64,000 nucleotides of DNA, from the NCBI RefSeq assembly GCF_028769735.1, contig NC_088171.1, positions 131,705,533-131,769,532 of the forward strand, in the 5' to 3' direction. This document shows positions 11,251 to 22,015 of this stretch, one piece after another. The translations under genes and the position numbers were made by a program. The notes under the pieces are model-generated. The model had not been told where the DNA came from, searched no databases, and saw nothing but the letters and a program-made list of their open reading frames with translations. The DNA comes from Zonotrichia leucophrys gambelii. Taxonomy: Eukaryota; Chordata; Aves; Passeriformes; Passerellidae. Positions within the stretch are counted from its first letter, which is position 1; every line of letters begins with the position of its first letter.

Positions 11251-13890
11251 ACCAGTCCTTTTCACATATGAGCATATGATCTTCTGCATTCAAGGAGAGC
11301 CCCTTCATGTCACTAAAAAGAAAACAAAGTTAAAAAATCAACACAGCACAGAGAAGGAGCTAGTAATTCACTGCCCCGCCTTGTTGACCCACAGGATGCT
11401 CCTACAACAAAGCTTTTTCAGCACTAGCCATTTGGCTGCCACAGCCAAATGACAGTCTTCAACTGTGTCCCTGCAGATACAGCCCTGTACCTTCACTCAT
11501 TTCATAGGCATTTGCCTGATGCTTAGCTGAAAATCACTATTTCCTCTTACTGTATGCCAGTGTAGATTACAAACCAGACCAGTGTGTCTGCTGAAGTCAC
11601 ATGAGGATTGAAAAAATTTGGATGTCTCCTGCAGCAAAGGCAAAGGTAGAAAGCAACTCTTCAGAGCAGCTGCCCTAATCACAGGAATATTGTTTCTCTT
11701 CCTACAGTCTTCTATAGCATTTAGTCCAGTTTACTAATTTCTGCAGCCAGAGAAGCAAGTGCCTTACAGACAAGAGCCTCCCTCCCTGGAAAAAACCCAA
11801 TACACTTGTTGGACATGATTATACTGTACCCTGAATGCTCCATGGGAAAGGATGACTATAGGTTGCCTCATCTTACACAGATTCAAGGGAGACAAGTTAT
11901 TCACAGTACTTCCAAGTTTTCAAGCAATTGCTTTTTCAGCTTTGGATTCACTTCTTTTACTAAAATGATGTGAGTGATTAGGGCTGCAGAAAGGCTGCTT
12001 GACTCTTTGCTAACTTGGGTTCTTAAGAGAGAAAAATATAAGTAGTCCCACTGGCTAGGATTTGTGGAAATGAAGGCTTTGAAGTCAGTGCTCTGCTTTG
12101 TGGAAGCAGAGGGAAGAAGGCCCCAGAGCTAGAATGAGACAGACCTGTTCCACCAGGACTGGACCACAACAGGATCAGATGCCCAAAAGACTAGAACACT
12201 TTGCAGATTTTCTCCGGACAAGGAAAACTATCAATATGTGGGAAGAACGTGTCCATTCAAAGATTCACAGCATACTCTGGTGGTCACTGACACACAGCAT
12301 AACCTAAGTTGACCCAAAATTTTTCATCCTGTCTCCAGCTCAGAACAGATACATTCTCTTTGTCTCCAGATTCCCTAGCATTTCATTCTTTCCTCAACAT
12401 TTTTTCCTACTAGTTCCAGCCTTCCAGGCAGTATTATAAATTCAGCTATTTATCCAGTGGATTAATACATTTATTACATCAGTTGTGGTTTGGTATGTTC
12501 TTCTGCTCTGATCTTTGTTATAAAGACAGCATATAAAATTTTTGTATAATAATTGTTTGAATTAGACAATGTTTTCTTTTAGAAATTCTGATTTTAGTGT
12601 GTCCACTGAAGAAAAATGGGCACCCTCATGTAATATAGCTCAAAAAGTTAAAACCACTCTCTAAAAATATTTGAATCTTATTACTTTGAATCTTACATCC
12701 CAAAACTGTCAGCCTGAAGTTTAGGTTGTACCAGAGCTCTAACTCCTAGCTGGAGCCTTCAGGCAACATAACCAACAATTCTATGTAATAAGAGTACCTC
12801 AAATCTTTACCTTAAATTCTAACTTTTCTTTTTATTTAAATAATCAGATTGAACCCCATGAATCTTTCACAAGAAGATCTAACCTTTTACCCCTTCAAAT
12901 CTCCCTGTACCTACAAACCTCCCTGTGATCCCCTCTTTCTACAATGAAGGATCTGATCACCTTATTTAGGAAATTACCTTGCCTGACAGAATTCCTTGGA
13001 GAGTTACTTCTGACAAGAGGGAGCTGCCATCTCACAAGAAAGGCTCATTTTGCATTTTTCCAGAGGTGACCTTACCTTTATGGTGTGCTCAATTCAGAAG
13101 ATGCATCTCTTGTTTTAAGGTGTCTGTCTCTTTTACTTACCACTCCCAGTCCCCACATTGGTTGAAAACCTCCTCTGCAATGATTTTATTCAGATCATCA
13201 GTTCAGAGCACTGAAGAAGACGGGACCTAGAATGCCATGGTGCAACTAAAAATAAACATATTCAACAGCAGTAATCCATTTATTATCATATGATAACATC
13301 TAATCCATTTAGTAAACTGCAGGGAGTAAATTACATTATTCCTGATTAAAATTCTACGCAATATACTGTCAAACATTTTACATTACTTGCTTTTTAACCA
13401 AATTTTATGCATATGAAAGAAAATAAAGCCCCACCAAATGTCAACTCAGTTTCAGAGGTTTTCCCTCAAAACTATGGGTTTGAAATTAATGGTATTAACT
13501 TCCTCCATTCTTTATTTACTGAGAATTTCATCAATAATTCTGGGATTTTTACATGATCAACATAAAGGAAAAGACTTTAAATTACCTAGGCTGCAATGTT
13601 ACCCTTTGGCTATGGTATATCTTCAATTTTTGCTGTGTCCCCTAAAACTTCGTCCTGGTCCAAGATTTACTGAAAAGTACCATTAGTCATTCAAAGAGCT
13701 CTTTGGCAAGCTCTTAGAAAACTCTTAGATGCAAATTATCTAGACAACCTGACATTAAAATGCCTAGCTTTAGCAGCTGCTGTTTACATCCTTTGAGTAA
13801 TGTTGGGCTGGAAAGTGTTTCAGTTTCAGGATCAGCATGTAATATGACTAATTCATATGGCTTTTCTCCAAAAACATAACTGAAGTATTT
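11251..13890. other. Non-coding stretch, no feature recognised
   Basis: AT-rich host DNA with no repeat signature that I can support. Short frames are random in appearance. Confidence 0.5.
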
Positions 13891-14155
13891 CACAGAATCA
13901 CAGAATGGAAAAGGTTGGAAGGAAGCACGGTGGATCAACCTCCCTGCTCAAGCAGGGCCATCCCAGAGCACATGGCACAGGATTGTGTGCAGATGGTTCT
14001 TGCATATCTCCACTGAGGGAGACTCCACCACATCTCTGGGCAACCTGTTCCAGTACTTGGTCACCTGCACAGTAAAGTTCTTCCTCACTTTCAGGTGGAA
14101 TATCCTGCGCATAATTTTCTTCCCACTGCCTCGTCCCATTGTCCTAGTGCTCACT
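13891..14155 (-). mobile_element. CR1 LINE 3' end (part of chimera)
   Basis: Minus-strand CR1 tail. It ends at CACAGAATCACAGAATGG (plus sense, 13891 onward), the reverse complement of the CR1 3' terminal repeat. The open frame 13948-14175 (minus) reads through the post-RT tail, with the segments FHLKVRKNFTVQVTKYWNRLPR and VESPSVEICKNHL in part, which matches the C-terminal part of CR1 ORF2. It is similar to the tail at 54757-54990, so the two come from related CR1 subfamilies. Instead of following RT, the tail is joined directly to endonuclease sequence at about 14150. Confidence 0.9.
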
Positions 14156-14665
14156 ACACCCAAGGCTGCTCCCAATTTTCACATCTGCAACAAGGCCTTC
14201 CCTGTTTGTTAGTATGAGGTCGACCACAGCCTTCCTTGAGGAAACCTCCACTGCCTGAGATGGGAAGTTGTGATCAAGGCTTTCCAGGAACCTCCTGGAC
14301 TGTTTGTGCTTTGCTGCAGCTTTACTTCCTCAGTACATGTCAGGGGAGGTAAAGTCCCCCACAAAAACCACTTCTTGTGACCTTGAGGCTGCTTCCAGCT
14401 GCCCCCAGAGGACCTCATCCATTTCCTCCTCCTGATCTGGTCACCTGTAGAAAACACCCACAATGTCACCCTAACTACTCTGCCCTTTAATCCTAACCCA
14501 TAATCTCTTTACTTATTCAACACCCACCCCAAGACAGAACTCGATACATTCCAAGTGCTGCCTCACATAGAGGGCAACTCCACCACCACACCTTCCTGGT
14601 CTGTCCCTCCTAAGGAGTGTGTAACTCTTCATGATATCATGACACACAGCTCTGGGATTATTGCT
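14156..14665 (-). mobile_element. CR1 LINE endonuclease-domain fragment
   Basis: Minus-strand decayed apurinic-type endonuclease region of CR1 ORF2. Recognisable in order are RRDRPGRCGGGVALYV (near 14595-14635), LWVRIKG, a GD.VGVFYR-like strand, SRSQEVVFVGDF, and then VVDLILTNREGLVADVKIGS near the 3' side. The conserved GDFN active-site motif reads GDFT here (14348-14359), so a key residue is changed, and there are in-frame stops. The 5' boundary near 14665 is set by loss of similarity and is approximate. It lies directly upstream (minus sense) of the 3' tail at 13891-14155, with the whole RT domain absent. Confidence 0.85.
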
Positions 14666-16665
14666 TTTCTATGCACTAAGGTTAAATCTATTATACCATG
14701 TATAGGTGATCAGTTCTGCTAAATTGTTTAAAAATCAGCATGTCTTGAAAAATCTACAATATTAGTGTTGACAGAAGGGAAGATCCAGCATATAATTCAA
14801 ATTGAAACTTGTAGCATCTTATGGAGTTTTTTTCTCATTCCAGCAAACAGTGTAGGGAGGCATTAAAAAACCCTCTTACAGTGATTTTGTGAATTCTGTT
14901 GAATCCTAATTAAAAGCATCTGTTTTTTCATAGAAAAGCATTCAGCATAATTTTCATGACCTCGTGTGAACCATGCCAGGAAAAAAGAATTGCAAGAGAC
15001 GTAACCAGACCCTTTCACAAGTGCAGCTACTTCACATAATACCTTGCAGGACCAAATTTTAATTGTTGTTGCTAATTGACATTTTCTTGCAACACTTTAA
15101 TGGTTTGAGTGGATTTTTTCTATGTCATCTCTAGGCCTCAGCAGCTCCTCCAAAGAGATGAGCATCCATCCTGGATGCTGTATCCCCATCCTCTACACAC
15201 CTGTACACAGGAATCTATAGCAACAAGAAACACACACACATATTTTTTTTGCCAAGGTTAGAGAGACACTAAGGATGAAGCCACTGGCCATCCATCTCTT
15301 CTCCACTGTGCAGAAACACTGACCCCAGCCACAAGCAGCTGTACCAGCCGGGACCTCCTGTCTGCTGGGACAACTTTCTCTCTGGTGCCAGTACCTGAGT
15401 GAAGGGCACTTCAAGCTGTGCTGCCACAGGCTGCACTCTGCAGGGAAACCTGTCAGCTGCTCTGCTGGGACAAAAGCAGATGTTTTCTCCCCACACCACT
15501 TTCCAAGTCCCCTGAAACCAGAGTGCAAACTGTGGGAGTGTGGGGCAGGGGAGGAAAAGAGGGAAAGGAAGAGGATGCCCAGTGACTCAGAAGGAGATAA
15601 CAGCTCGTTTTATGTGGCTTGCCATTCCCCTTCCCCTGTTGACTCTTCCTAAATAGGTTATAGTCACGGGCTTTTGCATTCCAGGCATGTGACTTCTATG
15701 GGCAGCATCCAGTGACAGCAATACAGACAAATTTATTAGTAGGTTAGGAGCACTGGTGCATAGACAATTAATTTTTTTTTCCTTACACCCTTTGTGCCTC
15801 AGTTAAGTTTATCAATATCTTGATTGGATGGAAAATGAGTGCTTGTTTTTTTCCACTTCTACACTGGCTATCAGGTGAGTCCAGTTGTCCCATTACCTAC
15901 AAGGCTGGGAAGAGGCTCCCTCCTCTCAGGGCTGAAGGCACCACCCACTCCTGGTGCCAGCCCCATCTCTGTCCAGCATCCCTCTTTGCCCCCAGCTCCA
16001 CAGCCATGCCCAGTTCTCTGCTCATGCTTAACTCTGTTCATGTGCTGGCTGAGGACAGGAAACAAGTTAATTAAAATCACCCTATAATCATGCATAGAAA
16101 ATAAGTGTTGCTTGGACCTTCTGCAAGGAAATCTACTTTATTTCTAACCTGTCTGTTCCCACATCTCACACAGAAGGGCCTGAGAGATGTTTGATTTGGC
16201 ACCAAAACCCCAAGCTGGTGAGGCTCTTGCTTGGCTGCTTAGTTGTGGGACAAGTCATCATCTGAATGACTCCTACATTTTCGAATATATGGCCAAAAAA
16301 AAAGGGAAAGCGGGTATTTTCAGCTCGTCATGGGCAATTTAAGGGGACAAATGAGAGGCTATGTTCTATCCAGGTGACTCTTTCCCCATTGAATTTCAAA
16401 GGCCAGCTGACATGACTCTCAAAACTCTGCTGAGAGAAGCATTTTTAATAACCAAGAGTGCCAGAAAACGTTAACAGTCAGGGGCCTGTCCAAGTCTCAG
16501 CACTGCATGTTCATAGTGTCACACAGCAAATTCAGTCATTCTTCATCTGTGCTTCTAGGCATGAGAAAGAGGGGTTAATAAGAAATACTCCTTCACTTAA
16601 TCACAGTGCCTTAAGGTTTCCTGTCAGGAAACACACTACCAATATCATGAAGTCATTTTAAAGGG
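14666..16665. other. Non-coding stretch, no feature recognised
   Basis: Mostly AT-rich, with a moderately GC-rich part at 15260-15530 and 15880-16050 where frames on both strands stay open. No family resemblance and no repeat seen. Confidence 0.5.
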
Positions 16666-16687
16666 ATAAATAAATAAATAAATAAAT
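16666..16687. repeat. (ATAA)n microsatellite
   Basis: Five and a half perfect ATAA units. Confidence 0.95.
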
Positions 16688-19092
16688 GCATTGCCCAGGG
16701 ATGATTTTCACTCTGGCTTCAATTTTTAATCAGGATAATAACACCCAAGAGCAGCATGGCAGTGCCTTTCTTTCATTTTGTGCCATATTCAAGTGTTGTT
16801 TCACAGCTTTAATAGTCCTGTCAGCATTCATCAGCAAATCAAGACACCCTCCAGAATACCACCATAAAAATACATTGGATTTTTAATTGGAACAGGGCAG
16901 CCCTTAGCACACCAACTACATGTTAAATTGATATTTCTCACTACAAGCTCAAGATTACCCTGTTTCAGCTGTTTCCAAATGAAGCAAATCAAGCTTAATG
17001 TGGGCTCAGCTGAACAAATGTATTTTCTTAGGTTTACAGCAGCTTTTAACTTTTAATGCCATGTCTTTCACCCCCCCCCTTCTTTTAAAGATGATGTTAT
17101 GGTAGGAAAATGTTACACTTGCCTATGTGAAATTTACAGATGACCTTTTTTACTGGACAAAAGTTCTGTGGGACATTGGAAGAATATAAATCCCAGACTC
17201 CACTCCATCAAAAGCTGATAAATAAGCGAGGAAGATTAAGAGTGTAGTTTAATGAGACAATATGTTTTCCATTACAGATGTAATTATTTGCCAAAAATTG
17301 TCCTTTCCACATTCATTTTGTTTTGAAAAACAATGACTCCTTCATAAAACCGTCTAGTAGGTTTTCTGGATGCGCCATTTCTTTGGAGATCAGTGGTTTG
17401 TGGTCTTGTTGATGTGGATCAGAACAAGTCACAGTCATTTGTTGCTCTTCCTGAAATCCTATGTACCACAAACTGCTGGATCATTTCTTATTAGTATCTG
17501 GGAATTATTAAAGTGTACCCAGGATTCCCATCCAGTCCTATTTTACAGTAACAAAAACCACAGGGAAAAAGTGGCTTTTGTTACTTCTGTGTTACTTTCC
17601 CATAAATTACATGGCGTATATTCCCCTGCCATTTTTCTGTTTAGCCAGTCACTACTCAGAAGTTGTGGCATCAGAAAAATTAAGCACTTCCAAAGATTAG
17701 CTCAAATAGGTGGAAGATGGGAGGTGAAATCGGACAACACACATTTTGCTTGTTCCTTGCCCTAAAGAGCAGGAGGGTGGACTGGTGGGGACAGCATGCC
17801 ATCCCCAGGGCAAGGTGAGTTCAAGCACATTTAGCACAGCATTCTTCCACATACAGGGGCTCATCATAAGAAGCATAAGAAAATCAAGAGTCAGGCACAG
17901 AGTTCATCTCTCCCTCTTAACAGACACTCACTAGAGAAGTTTTTCTAGTGGACACAGCCATATTTTCCATAATAATTCAGGAGACAGTGTGGAGCCATCC
18001 ATCAGGAGTGTTATGTGTCAACCCACCTACAGAGATATTTATGGTTGGAATATATGCTTTAGGCTAGAAAGAGGTCAAAGCACAACAGGAGAAAGGAAAA
18101 GGCATAGTTAGACACCTAAATTGGCTGAGGATTGTATCCTTCTAGGTGCTGCAAATCTTCCATCCATTTTGAGTTTAACCTGTCTACAGATATCAAAAAT
18201 AGTATAAGGATTGAGTCCCTTGGGAAGGGGTTGACGGTATGCTGAGCAGGGAACTGTGGAGAACTGGTGCTAATGCAGAGGCAGCACTGCTCTTGATGCC
18301 TTTCTTCTGAGGTGAGCTGGTAGTGTGAGAGCTGGAGATCAAGAGAGGCACCATCACTTACCATCACTTGCCTTCCCGTGACCTCCTCATATCTCTGCCC
18401 TGCTGAAGGGCTCTGGAGGACAGTGGGGAACTGCACCAAGGGCATCCAAGCAAACCCCACCTGTTGCTGCAGCAGAACTTCATCCCCCTCTGTGTGGAGC
18501 TTCTCTCACAAGAAAAGATCTGATACTAAGGGCTCTCTAGTGCTAATCCTCCTAGCAGCAAGTTGCTCTCTATATATTTTTCCTGGATTTCTCAGGAAAC
18601 CTGTGGGACTCACAGACTTTTCAACCAGCCAATCCCGTACATGGAATGATGCACTGCAACAGGATGATGGGACAAAGATCTTCCTCCAGACTTCTCTGAC
18701 ATATTTTGTTGTTTGGTTTGGGTTTAGCCCTAAATTTTGTGTCTGTGTATATTGCTTGGGGTTTTTTTCAAGTAAACATATACATCACAGTATGACATTC
18801 TTTCTTTTTCTTCTCAGTGTTCAACCTGAAAGTCAGTCATCAAAACTAAATTAAACAAGCATAAACCTTTACTTAACTTTTAAACAGCAATGAAGCTTGA
18901 AAAAAAGATCCTCTACCTGAAATATCATGTGTAAATTATGACTTCATTTTCAAAATTTATCTTGGCCAAATTTCTGTAGTAAATCCATCAAATGCAATCT
19001 TCTGTGGGAAGCTTAGTTCCAAGAAAAAATTTCCTACACTGAGAAGCAGAGGGTAAATACAGCAACAAATTCACCCCTTTACATATGGCTCT
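16688..19092. other. Non-coding stretch, no feature recognised
   Basis: AT-rich, with a C9 run near 17071. Frames at 17370-17765 and 18378-18854 (plus) have no domain, and the latter is hydrophobic and random-looking. Confidence 0.5.
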
Positions 19093-19146
19093 TTTAGAGG
19101 TATACACCATGATAATACCTTTAGAGACAGACACCATGACAATGCA
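19093..19146. repeat. Imperfect 27-bp tandem duplication
   Basis: Two adjacent copies of a unit that begins TTTAGAG and contains ACACCATGA.AAT, starting at 19093 and 19120. They differ at several positions. Confidence 0.7.
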
Positions 19147-21803
19147 AAACTCAGAAAGACTGAGTTTTAAAACATCTGTATTTCACTGTTCAGCATCTGT
19201 TTCAGTTTCGTGCTAAGGCTCAGACCTGAAAGGTGCTGAGCAACCCCAGTTCAGCAAACATTGAAGGGCACAATTTACTTCGAGCTTACAAAGGGGACTT
19301 CAAAATAGACAGACCAAAAGTAGTGGAGCAAAGAAAGCATACTTCATTATAATATAAGGGATTAAAGATAATCACACATGAAGTGACCTCCACTGTGCTG
19401 GACTCCCTGTTGGAGAAGATGAAAGTCCATTTCCATCCACATGAGTTTCCCCATCCCACTTAGAAAGCTGTTTCTTCACAAGTCCTAATTTCCATCTGTG
19501 CACAACCTGCCTTGGGGTGAGACACCAGCCTTCAGGGAAGTACCATGGCATTGAGCTGGGGTTTGATGGGGAACATGGCAGCCTTCAACAATGGAGTCAT
19601 CCTCTTTTAAAGAGCAGGTAACTTCAGCACTTTCCAGAGGGCACTTGAGCTATTGGCATTGACCCTTGGGACCTGTCTGACTTCATGCTCACAGAGGTGG
19701 AAATATGCAAACTAAAGCTAAGAGAAACACCCTGGACTAGTATTCTGCTCAGGGCTTTTACATGTATTATGTCAGGGAAGAAAGAGTATTTCAGGTACAA
19801 AATAACCCATAGTGAACTGAAGGGGCTTGGTTCTGCTTGTGATGATGACACCATTAATGTGTAACATTAGTAGTTACATGTTTGCATTTGTACCTGAGGG
19901 AAAGACAGAAGAACTCAGCATCTACAGGTAGTTTACATAAATAAGGGTATAAGCAACCCATGGTGAATCACTCATAAAAGGCTGGTAGAAAGGCATGAGA
20001 AGCAGCCTCCACTCTTCTATTTGGCACCTGGTAGACTAAGTCCCATCAAGTATGTTGCAATTACCATGGTTCAATTACCTCAGCTAGCTGGGAGGAACTT
20101 AAATGCCCCAACTTAATTTCCCCTGGAAAACTCTCAGGCTGGGTTGCTGCTGGGAGGATCAGCTGAGATGTGACCATTGTGGCTTAAAATTTCCAGGCCC
20201 CTTAAGCTGACCATACCCAAATTATGGTGATTTTAGGTGAAAATGGGCCAGAACTTTGTCTTCCAACAGACTCATAAAGATTTTCCAGTGGGAATGGCTC
20301 AGACCCCTTCACAGAAAGAAATAGCTAAAAAAAACCATGTGAAAAACCCTACTGGAAATCCATTAGTGAAATAAATTATTTGTTTTCTAAGTTCAAATAA
20401 TTCAACTAAAGAAGTACTAGCCATCAGAGAGGAGTTTGCATAAACATTTTACAAGTGGGTAGCAAAGAACCAGAAAGGAATAAAAAAATTACTTCTCTGC
20501 AATCGTGCAGATTGCAAGCCTTCTGGGGCAGATACTTTAGATACTGTATTTTCTCTCCAAGTTGGTACCATGTGCAACAACAGAAACCCCCCAATTATTT
20601 AATGGGGTCATTATACACTGGACTAATATCAACAGAAAATTGCATGCAAGTAATAATAATGCAGACATGGTCCTGAAAAGGGCTGTGCAGCCATGACCAC
20701 ATCACTTGACATTGTGCATCGTTGAGCTCTTGTGTCTCCTGCACTGGGATGCTGTAGACCCAAAGGTGCAGAGAGCTGAAGGCTGCCCAAAGGCCCAGCT
20801 GCCCCCACACCGCCTCTGTTTGCAAGCTCATGCTGCAGTGTCTTCCCACATGCCTCCACTTAGGGAACAGGTCAGAAAACTGTCCCAAATTAAAAAGGTT
20901 CAAGTTTCAAAAATAATGTAGCAATTTCTAGACAGGATTTTGCAGAGCATAAGTGGCATTGCTGTTATGTTTGTAATCAGGTAGACATATCTTAATGCAG
21001 CTTCAAAGTGGCCAAGAGCTGCTTGAGGCAGGGAGGAAGAAATGTTCCTATTGGGAACACTAGAGAGACTATTTTGTTTGTGTGCTCCCCCTCCCTACCC
21101 AAATTACAGTGGGTAATCCATGTGTGTCTAACCTTTGGGCATAAAAGGTTATCTCAAATAACTAATTAGTGTACTTTAATTAGTACATGCAGTGTTAGTG
21201 AGGTAATATTTCATCAAATTTCAAGTAGAAAATGTTTTGGCAGGGCGCAATCTTTTCTTAGTCCAGATTGGAATAACAGGGGTTATATAAATGTAAATTA
21301 CACAATTTGACAGCTGTGTTATGACTTACAGAGCTAAATCCCAAGACCCCTCACTGACCAGTGAAATCAGGCTCCCATTAAAAGTTGCCAGTGGAAGCAG
21401 TGTGCAGAAGACAGCCCTGGTGCAAACCCCCATGGCTGTACCGTCTCATCCTCCCCATCAGCAGCCCTGCCCTGGTCACCCGTGGGCTTTCTGTGTGTGC
21501 TCCTCCTTCCTGACCCATGCCAGCCAAGAGTTTCTTCCTTCTCACACCCACCATGCCTGCTTTTCTCACTGTCTCTCTTTAATATAATTGGCCTTTCTTC
21601 TGCTTTCTTCTATCTTGTGACCTTTCTTTCTCACCTTCCTTAATTTACTTCTTCTAAATTCTTCTTCCCATTTTTGTCAGAAGAGCTTCATGCTATTTAA
21701 ACAATTTATTATAACTCTGCATCTTTCTGAGCAGTGACAGCCCCTTTCCCGTTCCCATCATCACTGTCCTTCCAGCCCATTGCATTTCACTTTTGCTGGC
21801 TCT
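19147..21803. other. Non-coding stretch, no feature recognised
   Basis: AT-rich DNA with no supported element. Frames near 20595-20903 (minus) and 21321-21587 (plus) are chance-like. Confidence 0.5.
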
Positions 21804-22015
21804 TTCCTTGCCTTCTTGCCTGCCCTCCCTCTCACTCTGCTTTTCCCTTAGTGCCAGCGCAGGGCTGTGGATGCCAGTATGGAGCCATCCATCAGGTGCT
21901 GGACATGGAGGACTCTGTGGAAGAGGAGGATTCGTTGGACAGAGGTCCAAAACACTCCCATGGCCCGGTGGCCTTGGCAAGATCAAGGTCCCCCACAACA
22001 ACAGCGACTACATGA
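21804..22015 (+). other. Exon-like signal: strong splice acceptor plus open frame
   Basis: A long pyrimidine tract (21804-21849) ends in TTAG at 21848-21851, a strong 3' splice-site shape. The sequence after it is GC-richer and stays open for 54 codons to a TGA at 22013-22015, in a frame containing DMEDSVEEEDSLDRG, an acidic stretch. Two other frames are also open here, so the coding frame is not determined. I do not recognise the protein. No donor site is obvious before the stop, so it would be a terminal exon or part of a long non-coding RNA. It could also be a chance polypyrimidine tract. Confidence 0.2.
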
